NCBI GenBank assembly: GCA_030710605.1
Contig: CP092880.1
Location: 20,769,791-20,833,790, forward strand
Direction: 5' to 3'
Length of the DNA stretch: 64,000 nt
Source of the DNA: Cordylochernes scorpioides
Lineage: Eukaryota > Arthropoda > Arachnida > Pseudoscorpiones > Chernetidae
The notes under the pieces are model-generated. The model worked only from the letters and a program-made list of their open reading frames with translations, ran no database searches and was not told the origin of the DNA. The position numbers and the translations under genes were made by a program. Position 1 is the first letter of the stretch. Each line of letters begins with the position of its first letter. This document shows positions 20,590-30,464 of the stretch, in pieces.

Positions 20590-20820
20590 TTTAAAGGCAT
20601 ATATTGGATCAAAATATCATTTGATTTACCAATATTTCAGTTACCTGAACACCAACCTTTATCAATGTATTATAACATTTTAATGTGTGTCAACAACTTA
20701 ACAACTGTGTTGTTGACACACATTAATATGTTATAATACCTTGATAAAGGTTGACGTTCAGCAAACTGAAATATTGGTAAAATAAATGATATTTTGATCA
20801 AATATATGCCTTTTTAATAA
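20590..20820. repeat. Foldback element (AAAGGCATATATTGGATCAA)
   Basis: Inverted arms of about 105 bases contain GATCAAAATATCATTT, ACCAATATTTCAGTT and ATGTGTGTCAACAAC with their complements, around a loop of about 15 bases. A relative interrupted by another foldback lies at 35896-36252. Confidence 0.85.
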
Positions 20821-20984
20821 AGGATATTTCATATATATTGGTGATAGTATTTCAAATGTTGATTTTTTTATCAATATATCCTCACTTCTATAGATCGATA
20901 TAGCTGTTTGAATATATGTTTATATATTATATAAATAATAAAGACAAATCTTATATTGACATATATTTATTTAATGACAGAATT

Positions 20985-21195
20985 GCATGCTGCATTAGCG
21001 CGCCATCTGGTATGCAAATTCGAAACTATTATAGACGCGTATGATTCTTTTTGAAATTAAACAATTTCTACTGTCCTTGCTGTAATGGAAAAATTAATGG
21101 GAGGGCCTGAGTACATTGCAGTAAGAGCAGTAGAAATTATTTTATTTATAAAAGAAGCATGCGCGTCTATAATAGTTTCATATTTACAAAATAGC
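20985..21195. repeat. M1 MITE copy
   Basis: Left GCATTAGCGCGCCATCTGGT and TATAGACGCGTATGATTCTT, right GCATGCGCGTCTATAATAGT, in inverted order around a short centre. Confidence 0.75.
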
Positions 21196-21365
21196 AAATT
21201 TATAATTATACATATTCGCTTGGGAGGGAGTTGGCTCATGTTTCTCATCTCGCGTTCTCGGGTCAGAATTCTTTGCCACCTATCTTCATCACAGATCTCA
21301 CCAGGCTTCATGACACAATCTAGCTGTAGAAGAAGACAACGGTACATCAATGAAGAAATTACAAA

Positions 21366-21886
21366 TACACTCATAGACAAAACTTAAGGAAGTTGTACCT
21401 TTTAGAATTTATATCGGGATTCTAACAATAACTCTGAAATATATTACAGTGATCTTTATTGAAAACACGCTAGATAACCAGGTGTGAACAAAGTTTCGTC
21501 TCAAAATTACAATTATATTCTCACAATGAGTATATTCTTTATTTAAAAAACGCTAGCTTTCAAGCGTTATTCGCTCTTAAGCGGGCTTACAATAATTACG
21601 ACTTGATTCCACCAGAAATATATTTTTAAATATTTAAATTTTAAAAAAATTTTCGAAATATTTCAGGTGGGATCAAGTCGATATTATTGTAAGCCCGTTG
21701 AAGAGCGATTAACACTTGAAAGCTAGTGTTTTTTAAATAAAAAAGATACTCATTGTGAGAATATAATTGTAATTTTAATACTTTTTCACAATTCTATCAT
21801 GAAGATTTCGTCTGTCTCCTTATAAAAATAGACGACCGGCGTTATCAAAGAAATCCTACTTCCTTAAGTTTTGTCAAAGAGTGTAT
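21366..21886. repeat. Tc1/mariner-type MITE interrupted by a palindromic element
   Basis: It begins TACACTCATAGACAAAACTT and ends AAGTTTTGTCAAAGAGTGTA, matching 18515-18950. The interruption lies at 21502-21801. Confidence 0.75.
21502..21801. mobile_element. Palindromic Penelope-derived element
   Basis: Arms contain CGCTAGCTTTCAAGCG and the inverse, with GCCCGTTGAAGAGCG and a complementary word before TTGAAAGCTAG. The centre is an AT-rich loop around TTAAATTTTAAAAAA. Flanks AAAGTTTCGTCT and AAGATTTCGTCT look like an imperfect 12-bp target duplication. Copy A of the block (near 18865) has the empty site. Confidence 0.7.
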
Positions 21887-22453
21887 ATCTCAACACGTGA
21901 ACACTCTCTTGTTTTACAACACTTGTTGTACACTTCCAACAGTATGTTATGAGTTTTTTTCTGTATTTCATATTTACCAAAGCTATACCTTTTAGCATGT
22001 ATATCGGGATTCTGATAATTAACTACTAATTATAGATTCCTCATTAATACGTCAGGATTAATATTGAGAGATTTGGTAGAATTAAGAATCCATTAGAGAC
22101 GACACAGTTTCCTGAAATATTCATGTTAAACCGGAATTATAGGCTTTGTTAGGTTATTGATTGTACAGTCAGTTGACTTGAAGAAGATGAGAGTGACAAT
22201 AAATGGCTATCTCCATAGATGTTGTATGATATTTCTTGGCTCATAAGTAGTGAACCTTCTCAGCAGTTCCACCAAATTAATCTCCAGACCGCTTTACTAT
22301 TGTATTGGATTGGTTTTGTTATATATTCTTCTTTTCGATATATATATATAGATAGCAATTATATTTACAAATCAATAAACCTATCCTCCCGGAATCCCTG
22401 TTTTGTTTATAACAATATAAAATGTAAATATTTACATGGAGATTTATAATACA

Positions 22454-22793
22454 ACAACAACAACAAAAAGCCTTTATTTAGGGTCACTGACCCTATACAG
22501 GATTCACCAGAGGTATGCATAAGAACAAAGCAGTGAGACAAAGGAAACAACGATATAAACAGAAGAAAAAGAAAAAAAAGGAAAGAAAAAAAAAAGAGAA
22601 AGAGGGAAGCAAGAAAAACAACACAAAAAGAGTAGCAGTAAGAAAGTGAGGAGTGAGTGTCACTTGGCCTTCTTATGAGATATGGACTTGTGGAAACCAT
22701 AAAACGCCGTAGCAATATACTTATTCTGGGACTAATTGTCAATTATTGATGAAAGTGAAGCACAGAGTTGCCCAGTTTGGAGATTTATAATAC
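22454..22793 (-). mobile_element. LINE 3' fragment with 15-bp target duplication
   Basis: The insert begins at the (CAA)n tract on the plus strand, so its 3' end is a (TTG)n tail on the minus strand. GGAGATTTATAATAC occurs on both sides (22439-22453 and 22779-22793). Near the tail it has AGGGTCAGTGACCCTAAATA and TATGGAT-like words seen in the 9176 copy. The paralogous site at 19500 lacks it. The phenylalanine-rich frame 22407-22742 is a reading of an A/G-rich stretch and is not called. Confidence 0.75.
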
Positions 22794-22905
22794 ATTAGCG
22801 CACCATCTGTTATGTCAATTCGAAACTATTATAGACGCGTATGATTCCTTTAAAAATTGAACAATTTTCTACTGCCCTTACTGCAATCAAATATTAATGG
22901 GAGGG
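22793..22905. repeat. M1 MITE arm (paralogue of 19510)
   Basis: CATTAGCGCACCATCTGTTA and GACGCGTATGATTCCTTT are followed by TTTCTACTGCCCTTACTGCA. Confidence 0.6.
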
Positions 22906-23090
22906 CCTGATTCATCAGTAGTGTACTATCGAAACCTCTGTTGAAGCCTCTGTCTTTTATAAAACAGAAGACCGGTGATATTATAAACTTTCAACTTCCT
23001 TAAGTTTTGTCCATGAATGTAAATATTCTACAAATAGACTACAAAATCAATATTTATAACTTACTAATTATCATACATTATAATTTTTTT

Positions 23091-23175
23091 TTGCTCATCC
23101 AAAGTACACGAGGTACAGGCCATGATAATCATGGTGGGTAGAAGTATATAGGCGACTTCTTTTACTGTAAGTGCA
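23091..23175 (-). mobile_element. 5'-truncated SINE tail (paralogue of 19807)
   Basis: It is the same SINE tail as at 19807-19895, including CCATGATTATCATGG, with a small TATA insertion near GAAGTATATAGGCG. Confidence 0.7.
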
Positions 23176-23204
23176 TTATAATTTAATGAAATATATGATC
23201 TAAT

Positions 23205-23475
23205 GCATTAGCGCGTCATTTGTTATGATAAATTGAAAGATATTTTAGACGTATATGCTTCTTTTTAAAAATTAAACAATTATCTACTGCCCTTACTGCA
23301 ATAAAGAATTAACGTTAGGACCTGGCTCATCAGTGATAAACTGGCGAAATCACTGAAAGGGTTTATCACTGATGAACCAGGCCTTCCCATTAATTTTTCA
23401 TTGCAGTAAGGGTATTAGAAAATGGTTTAATATTTAAAAGAATCATACGTGTCTATACTAGTTTTGTATTCTCAT
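23205..23475. repeat. M1 MITE (paralogue of 19917)
   Basis: It has the same arms and interior as 19917-20195, with scattered substitutions. Confidence 0.7.
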
Positions 23476-23969
23476 GGATATTTATGTAAATTGTGTGGCA
23501 AACGATATAATAATATAGATATATATATGTCGTACACCTCGAGGTTATCATCATAAAGTTTGGCATCATGCCGCCCAACATGGAAGCCACATAGAATATT
23601 CAGTGGCATCCAGAGAATTGAGAGGGTCATTTAGACTGGATGTGTTACTGGAGCCTTGAAAATTTAAAATGCTAATTTAACTTCAAAACTTTGTGCCCGA
23701 GTTTTTATATTGAGATTTGCTTGTGTGGGTTTTATATATATGAATATTTCCATAGTTTAACACTTCTCTTCACAATTTATACCTCATTAGATTTGAGAAT
23801 ATCATTAATGGATATTTAAAGGAAAAACAGATGAATAAAATCTCCTTGAAAAAAATAAACCAGGTTTTCTCTTGTAGAGGGGCGTCCATGCCCAAAAGCT
23901 AGAGAACAATAAAAATGTTTTGAAAAGATACTTTTCCCTTGAATAATGATTAATTTTACTCAAAACCTC

Positions 23970-24552
23970 CTTATATACTCGTATGTGTGTTATGAATATA
24001 ATGGTTTGTTGAAAAGATAGAGAATTGGAGGTACAGTCGTGAAAAAAGGAAAGATAATTATTTACTTATCAAGTAGTTTTTATTTTCAATTACTTGAAAC
24101 AAATTATACATTAAATATTTATCACAATTATATGGAATTTATAAAATGAATCCTATAATCGTGAATTAAAAAATATAGGTGGGTTAACTATACATATTTA
24201 CAATAATATTCAAAGTTATACAAATAAAAGATTACACGAGGAGCTTCTTTTCCGTTTAATTGCTAGCTTTCGAACCTTGCGGTTCTTCAACAGGCGTGGC
24301 TAGTACAACAATACTAACACTAACAGGTTAGTATTGTTGTACTAGCCACGCCTGTTGAAGAACCGCAAGGTTCGAAAGCTAGCAATTAAACGGAAAAGAA
24401 GCTCCCCGTGTAATCTTTTATTTGTATAAGTTTAACCAAATCTACAGAGTTCATTTATTCGTAAAATATTCAAAGTGTATTCTAATTCTATGGTCAAAAT
24501 ATGTAGAACAGTCAATGAATGAAAATAAAATATTTGCATTTTAGATTATATA
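23970..24552. repeat. Interspersed repeat R, carrying an insertion
   Basis: It matches 39163-39490 over about 330 bases (AGATAGAGAATTGGAGGTAC, TTATTTACTTATCAAGTAGT, GGTTAACTATACATATTTAC). The copy here is split by 24217-24464. No coding frame is present. Confidence 0.75.
24217..24464. mobile_element. Palindromic Penelope-derived element with 12-bp TSD
   Basis: The left arm has AAGATTACACGAGGAGCTTC, TTGCTAGCTTTCGAACCTTG and CTTCAACAGGCGTGGC. The right arm is an almost perfect inverse with CCTGTTGAAGAACC, GCAA and GGTTCGAAAGCTAGC. AATATTCAAAGT flanks it at 24205-24216 and 24465-24476. The related repeat at 39390 shows the empty site with one copy of that word. CTGTTGA plus stem plus GAAA is one conserved base off a hammerhead core. 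Confidence 0.8.
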
Positions 24553-24557
24553 ATATA

Positions 24558-25169
24558 CTAGCGGACGTACCCGGCTTCGCCCGGGTTTTACCCGAGTAAA
24601 GGTTTGTCTAACGAACATTTGTTAAAACAATTCTCTATAAACTTATTTTAAAAAATATATATATTTTGATAATTTGAAACTCGTAAATTTGAATCTCTCG
24701 ATAAAGTGAACATTTTTTCACGGTCCCTTGTCTCTTCTTGTCTCAAATAAATTGCCGTGTCATCCTGAATTTTGTCTTTCCTAATTTTCTACATTACAAA
24801 ATCATCGTTTTATCTAGTGAACATTTTTTCCCGGTCCCTTGAAAAATACTCGATAACTAACTTTGACTTGTGCGCAATTAATAGGTAGAAAATCTTACTT
24901 CTGATAAATAATCTTTAAGATAATAAACTTAGTGATAATAAAACTTATAGATAAAAAAACTTGTAACATCGTCGCAATGGGGGCGCTGCTTGCGAGTTAA
25001 ATCTACAAATCTGCAAATAACTCTAAGGATATTCAAGATATTCAAGAAATTATTTTTCAGAAACCTTCCCAGTACTATACTAAATAACTTCCCAAAGTTT
25101 CATGGCATTCCAATGAATGGTTTGGTCAGGCATAAAGGACACACATACATTCATTTTTATATATATAGA
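24558..25169 (-). mobile_element. Non-autonomous Helitron, family B
   Basis: On the minus strand it starts TCTATATATATAAAAATGAA after A and ends GGGCGAAGCCGGGTACGTCC then GCTAGT. The interior shares GTGAACATTTTTTC, CATCCTGAATTTTGTC and AACTCTAAGGATATTCAAGA words with 25597-28054 and 54029-54586. No Rep/helicase coding is present. Confidence 0.85.
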
Positions 25170-25204
25170 TATTATATTAAAAAAAAAAAAGATATTATTT
25201 CTGT

Positions 25205-25480
25205 TTGAATTTTGATCATGTTGAGGATTATTGTAATGGTGGTGCAGTCGTGGCTAAATAATCTTGAAAGTATAATAACAAAAATGGTTTGATCAGATAC
25301 TGTTTTAATTGAGCTATAGGATAAACATAACTTGGTAAAATTACTGCCTGGCTTAAGGCGTAAGAAATAAAAAAAATGAAAAGCGTATTTACATAATGTA
25401 CAAATGTTTTGGGTCGGCCAACGGGGAAGAACAACAATGTGATTTTATATGGGAAGCGTGACCTCTGGCGGTCGATTTTA
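25205..25480 (-). repeat. LTR-like repeat P
   Basis: On the minus strand it has TCGACCGCCAGAGGTCACGC, a TATA-like CATATAAAATCAC, GTACATTATGTAAATA and TTAAGCCAGGCAGTAATTTT, ending near GCCACGACTGCACCA. Copies lie at 36810-37092 (plus) and 60500-60760 (minus). A promoter-like TATA in a dispersed 300-bp repeat suggests an LTR. Confidence 0.5.
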
Positions 25481-25596
25481 TAAGAATATTTTTATCTATG
25501 ATATATATTTTTAAATAAAACAATATCTTAATATAACATTTTAAATAATATCTTAATATAACATTTTAAATAATACTTTTATATAACATAGATATA

Positions 25597-26480
25597 CTAG
25601 CGGACGTACCCGGCTTCGCCCGAGGTTTTACCCGAGTAAAGGTTTGTCTAACGAACATTTGTTAAAACAATTCTCTATATACTTATAAAAAAAGATATAT
25701 TTTGATAATTTGAAACTCGTAAATTTGAATCTCTCGATAAAGTGAACATTTTTTCCCGGTCCCTGTGTGCCGTGTCATCCTGAATTTTGTCTTTCATAAT
25801 TTTCTACATTACAAAATCAGCGTTTTATCTAGTGAACATATTTTCCCTGTCCCTTGAAAAATACTCGATAAGTTGAATAAAGTCATGGTCGTGAATCTCT
25901 CGATAAAGTGATTATTTTTTTCCCGGTCCCTGTGTGCCGTGTCATCCTGAATTTTGTCTTTCCTAATTTTCTACATTACAAAATCATCGTTTTATCTAGT
26001 GAACATATCTTCCCGGTCCCTTAAAAAATACTCGATAAGTTGAATAAAATCATGGTCGTTTATGGAAGATGGACGTAGTTCCCGGAGGTCACCCGCCCCC
26101 CGCGCGCCAGGACCTCTTGATCACTCTGATTGGCCGGCGGCCGGACGGGGGGGGGGGGGGGGGGGGGGGGGGCTCTTGATCCCTCTGATTGGTCGGTGGG
26201 AACTTGGACTGTCCAACCAACTGGCCGGCGGCCGGACGGGGGGGAGGGGGGGGGGGGGGGGGGCAGATCTCCGTTGCAAGATGGCGCTGCTTGCGAGTTA
26301 AAGCTACAAATCTGCAAATAACTCTAAGGATATTCAAGATATTCAAGAAATTATTTTTCGTAAACCTTTCCGGAGATACGCCTAATAATATCCCAAAATT
26401 TCACGGCGATTGGATGTATGGTTTTTGAATCCATAGAGGACACACAGACACACACAGACATTCAATTTTATATATATAGA
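25597..26480 (-). mobile_element. Non-autonomous Helitron, family B, directly abutting the next
   Basis: The 3' terminal CTAG (minus strand) is at 25597-25600 and the 5' TC is at 26479-26480, immediately followed by the CTAG of the next Helitron at 26481. The internal module with CTCGATAAAGTGA and TCCCGGTCCCT is present twice. Two long G runs lie near 26149-26171 and 26238-26262. Short G- or P-rich frames here are artefacts of the homopolymers. Confidence 0.85.
26146..26264. repeat. Two poly-G tracts
   Basis: Runs of more than 20 G occur, each following GGCCGGCGGCCGGACG and preceding GCTCTTGATC or GCAGATCTCC. The two halves are imperfect direct repeats (CTCTGATTGGTCGG / CTCTGATTGGCCGG). Confidence 0.9.
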
Positions 26481-26586
26481 CTAGCGGACGTACCCGGCTT
26501 CGCCCGAGGTTTTACCCGAGTAAAGGTTTGTCTAACGAACATTTGTTAAAACAATTCTCTATAAACTTATAAAAAAAAAAGATATA

Positions 26587-27508
26587 CAGTGTACTCCGCT
26601 TATAACGAAGTCGCATTATCCATGACAATCACTTTGTTATATCCGAAGTTAGTTATATCCGCAGTTGGAAAAAAAAAATGTTTTGTACCAATAATTTTAT
26701 TTACTATTCAACTCAAAAGAGCAACACAAAGATCAATAACAACCTCATCAGGTGTTTTTGGAGAAGTAGTTTGTGATTTTCTTTTGACATTTAGAAGTAA
26801 GTAACAAGTGCTGAACACTCTTTTCGATGTTGTCCAAGTCTGACAGATGCCTATGAAGAGACTTGGACTCATCCTGACATTGAAGAAACAATCGCAGAGT
26901 TTGAATGCTCTCCAAGACCTCTTTTGGATGCGGAATGTGGACAATTGGGTCTACTTCTTCATCAACTTGGTCCGTTTCTTCTTCTTCTTTTGCTTGAAGA
27001 ATGCTCTCGACAATTTCTACATCGGATAACATGGCATTTGTAACGACGTCATTGTCAGCGTCAGCATAAGAATCGAAATTTCATCTCTAACGGTATTTTT
27101 AAAACTTCTTTCATGCGATCGAAGAGGCTTTGTTGCTCCCACATTTGTGTTGCAGGCTGTGGTGTATCCAATGGAGAACTGACATCGGACTTAATAATTC
27201 CACTATGATGCCAACAGTTGGAAATTGTCGCTGGATTTGTGTCATTCACACGTTGTAATTTGATATATATTATGCATAATATATTAGTCAATTATAATGG
27301 TAAATGAGAAAACTTCGTTATAAACGGATAAAATAAAAATTTATACATGCAAATCACTTCGTTATAAGCGAAAATTCTTTACATCCGACTTCGCAATATC
27401 CAGAGTTCTTTTAATGGTTTAAGCCCTTATTTTCTTTCGTGCAGACAATTTCATTCGCTATATGCGGAATTTCGCTATAACCGACTTTGTTATAAGCGGA
27501 GTACACTG
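26587..27508 (-). mobile_element. Tigger/pogo-like DNA transposon, internally deleted
   Basis: The termini CAGTGTACTCCGCTTATAAC and the inverse GTTATAAGCGGAGTACACTG are flanked by TA on both sides. At 922 bp it is much shorter than a full Tigger (usually 2-3 kb), so most of the transposase gene is missing. Only C-terminal coding remains on the minus strand. Confidence 0.8.
26748..27291 (-). pseudogene. Tigger-type transposase, C-terminal remnant
   Basis: Two minus-strand frames (27061-27291, then 26748-27032) lie in order. The first has NDTNPATISNCWHHSGIIKS, matching the segment after the DDE catalytic core in Tigger/jerky-like proteins (a TI.NCW..AG motif). The second is acidic and then basic, with LRLFLQCQDE and a C-terminal QKKITNYF typical of these tails. 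The DNA-binding and catalytic parts are absent. A frame change separates the pieces. Confidence 0.7.
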
Positions 27509-27789
27509 TATTTTGATAATTTGAAACTCGTAAATTTGAATCTCTCGATAAAGTGAACATTTTTTCTCGGTCCCTGTGTGCCGTGTCATCCTGAATTTTG
27601 TCTTTCATAATTTTCTACATTACAAAATCATCGTTTTATCTAGTGAACATATTTTCCCGGTCCCTTGAAAAATACTCGATAAGTTGAATAAAATCATGGT
27701 CGTTTATGGAAGATGGACGCGCGCCAGGACCTCTTGATCCCTCTGATTGGTCGGTGGGAACTTGGACTGTCCAACCAACTGGCCGGCGG

Positions 27790-27830
27790 CTGGACGGGGG
27801 GGGGGGGGGGGGGGGGAGGGGCAGATCTCC
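27790..27830. repeat. Poly-G tract in Helitron
   Basis: A G run of about 25 with one A follows GGCCGGCGGCTGGACG, in the same place as in the neighbouring Helitron. Confidence 0.9.
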
Positions 27831-28104
27831 GTTGCAAGATGGCGCTGCTTGCGAGTGCGAGTTAAAGCTACAAATCTGCAAATAACTCTAAGGATATTAA
27901 AGATATTCAAGATATTATTTTTCGTAAACCTTTCCGGGGATATGCCTAATAATATCCCAAATTTTCACGGCGATTGGATGTATGGATTTTGAATCCATAG
28001 AGGACACACAGACAAACAGACAGACAGACAGGCATTAAATTTTATATATATAGATATTCCCTATTTATAAAATATATAATATATTGATTTTTTTTAATTT
28101 GTGT

Positions 28105-28425
28105 TATTTTAAGTTTGTAAAACGACATTTGAAAATTATCCCGCATGTGTTTCTTTTCAACGAAAAATCAAAATTTATTTTAAGGAGAAATAACGATTAT
28201 TTCTAACCTTAGGGATGAAGTATGAAAGGATGAATTGTGAAGAGTAATGATGAACGGAAAAATAAAAGTGTCCAGTTCCATTTATCATTACTCTTCACAA
28301 TTCATTCTTTCATACTTCATCCCTAAGGTTAGAAATAATCGTTATTTCTCCTTAAAATAAATTTGGATTTTTCGTTGAAAAGAAACACATGCTGGATAAT
28401 TTTAAAATGTTGTTTTACAATCACA
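28105..28425. repeat. Foldback element with GAGAAATAACGATTATTTCT arms
   Basis: Arms of about 125 bases are nearly perfect inverses (CATGTGTTTCTTTTCAACG, TTAGGGATGAAGTATGAAAG, AATTGTGAAGAGTAATGATG). The related element at 36005-36222 shares TTTCTTTTCAATGAAAAATC. Confidence 0.85.
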
Positions 28426-28597
28426 AGCCGCATTATATTGTATGGTATTTTAAGTTTGTTTGTGTGGTTACTCGTGTTTTTAACTTGTTTTTGTTCCAAA
28501 ATCACTTTATTAGGTACCGCTCAAAAAGAACAACCTAGTTTATGATATTTACAACAATGAATAATATGTGAAGGTTGTTCACATATTAAACAAAATG

Positions 28598-28930
28598 TTA
28601 ACACAGAATTCAATCCCGGTTCATGACTGTCGGGAATCGAGGGTGTTACCCACTCGTCCACCGACTGTTTTGGCTGCTTACATATGGGGTCTGAGTTTAC
28701 CTAAAAGACCCGGGCATGCGAGGTTCCGCCATCACTAAAAGGCTGAGACTAAAAATAGGATCAGAGAAGAATGGAGTTATCATAGGAATTATTGCAGCCT
28801 AAGAAATCCTGAAAGCAATAGTCACCATTGGAGTCTTGGAAACTGTGTCTTAGAGATGAATGATCGCGTCGAAGTGTTATTCAGCCCCAGAGGATCAGTG
28901 TTACCCACTCATCCATTGACTCTTTTATTA
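28598..28930 (-). other. tRNA-Ser-like sequence, possibly a SINE head
   Basis: On the minus strand near 28675-28605 there is GTCGGTGGACGAGTGGGTAA, resembling a tRNA A box, then a B-box-like GAACCGGGATTGAATTC. A second A-box-like copy, ATGGATGAGTGGGTAACACT, lies at about 28917-28898. The folds are poor and no terminator is present, so a functional tRNA is unlikely. Confidence 0.25.
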
Positions 28931-29149
28931 TGTTTTTAAATGATATAAGTAATCTAGGTGTATTTATTCGAAAAAAAAAGGGTACGTGGGTCAAAAATAA
29001 CATTATGAAAAATTTTTATTTCTATGAAAAATAGACACTTCGGCTAGTTTGAGTTTTTTTATTTTTCTCACCTTGCATACTTGATCATAGTCTTTTCTAG
29101 TTGCCTTGTCATTTTTAATACCTCGGGACCAAAATTAGTCTTGATTATT

Positions 29150-29590
29150 TTTAAGATAGAGGTTGCCTGGCCGGTATTCATATTGTCAAGAAGCTCCATT
29201 CAGATGGGACACCTGTCAATCATCCCTGGACCCCGGGGGGGATCACAGGTGTGAGGGGTTCTCGGAAGCTGATTTGCAAACAAGGAAAACGGGACGGTAG
29301 CTGACGCCGCTCATTATTATTATCTTTACCTTGGGATAAGTTGTTTTTATCATCTGACTCTCTCTCCCTATAAATACCTCTTGTATATAATTTTATTGGA
29401 GAACTAAAAGGTAAATACCCACCTTTATAATAAATTAATTATTCCCAAATTTGTCCTTGCTTTATTTATCTCCGCGACAATATTTATAAGTAAAATAGAT
29501 ATTTCGATCAGTTAAATCTAACTGGCCAAAGTGTCTATTTTTCATAGAATTATGAATACCGGCCAGGTAACCTTCTATCATCCTGATTAT
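29150..29590. repeat. Foldback element (GGCCGGTATTCATA) hosting a solo LTR
   Basis: AGGTTGCCTGGCCGGTATTC at 29160 and its inverse near 29580 frame the segment. ATTTCGATCAGTTAAAT and AACTGGCCAAAGTG lie near the right end. The solo LTR at 29184-29479 is inserted in the left arm. Confidence 0.6.
29184..29479 (+). mobile_element. Solo LTR with 4-bp TSD
   Basis: The 296-bp unit starts TGTCAAGAAGCTCC and ends CTCCGCGACA, so it has TG..CA termini in an inverted TGTC/GACA pair. ATAT occurs on both outer sides (29180-29183, 29480-29483). A TATA-like CCCTATAAATACC sits near 29369. Unequal recombination between the LTRs of a full element is the usual origin of such copies. The family, probably Gypsy or BEL, is not determined. 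Confidence 0.7.
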
Positions 29591-29878
29591 GAAATTCGTA
29601 GAAGTTGGAGAATCTTCCTATCCTGACCCTTCTTAGACGCCAAATCATTAGGGAGTAATTAGCTCGTTCCGTCATCCTACCTTCCAATTAATAACATCCC
29701 AATTATTTAATTAATCCTGCCTGGCAATATTAGGCCTAGCTACCTGTCTCGATGTTTGCCCTTCTAGTGATGATCGTTTGGCGCTAGATGGATTGATTAA
29801 TTCCTTGAGAAATTGTCCTAATTCTCACTGAGTCATCTAAACTGCCTTGTTAACTGTTAATATTACAGAAGGATAGTA

Positions 29879-30034
29879 CAGTTAAACCTGTCTATAGAGT
29901 CCCCTCTAAATGGCGCCTTCCTCTCTATAGCGCCCGATTTTAAACATTAAAAGTGGCCTGTCTATAGCACCCCCTCTCTATAGCATTCTTTTTTGGTGAG
30001 TCCCAAGAGGGGGCGCTATAGACAGGTTTAACTG
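29879..30034. repeat. M2 MITE
   Basis: CAGTTAAACCTGTCTATAGA to GACAGGTTTAACTG, with TA on each side. Confidence 0.8.
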
Positions 30035-30236
30035 TATATACTTTCGCGTTCTTACGCAATTCTGGCCTTAACTATTCGTTTAATGATTTTTCAGGATGCC
30101 AGAATGATCTGTTTTTTGGTCGTTGAGGTACAGCTTGCACCACGTTGATATGGGCCAACAGCTATAAACGTTTACGTGGTTCTCACTGAGTCATCCAAAC
30201 TGCCTTGTTACCTGTCAATATTACAGAAGGATGGTA

Positions 30237-30322
30237 CAGTTAAACCTGTCTATAGAACCTCTTCTCTATAGCATCCTATTTTGGTGAGTCCCAAGAGGGG
30301 GCGCTATAGACAGGTTTAACTG
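30237..30322. repeat. M2 MITE, internally deleted
   Basis: It has the same termini and TA flanks as the copy at 29879, but only 86 bases remain. Confidence 0.8.
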
Positions 30323-30464
30323 TATATACTTTCGCGTTCTTACGCAATTCTGGCCTTAACTATTCGTTTAATGATTTTTCAGGATGCCAGAATGATCTGT
30401 ATTTTGGTCGTTGAGGTACAGCTTGCACCACGTTGACATGGGTCAACATCTATAAATGTGTACG

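Larger units (their letters stand above)
21200..23790. repeat. Segmental duplication, copy B
   Basis: It is collinear with 18360-20500 but longer, because it carries a palindromic Penelope-derived insertion (21502-21801) and a LINE 3' fragment with a 15-bp target duplication (22439-22793). The 75-bp unit is present once. Confidence 0.85.
26481..28054 (-). mobile_element. Family B Helitron with nested Tigger transposon
   Basis: The 3' CTAG (minus) is at 26481-26484 and the 5' TCTATATATATAAAATTT is at about 28054, followed by T on the plus strand. It has the same internal words as the two neighbouring Helitrons and a poly-G run near 27797-27822. A complete TA-flanked Tigger-like element (26587-27508) is inserted between its 3' end and its body. 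Confidence 0.8.

Noticed and set aside
22407..22742. 111-codon minus frame with a phenylalanine/leucine-rich stretch resembling a membrane protein
   Set aside because: The hydrophobic run comes from an AAAGAAAAAG-rich LINE 3' end, and both target duplications lie inside or beside the frame.
26060..26428. Several frames of 60-85 codons on both strands rich in glycine or proline
   Set aside because: They are readings of poly-G/poly-C homopolymers inside Helitrons and overlap each other in all frames.
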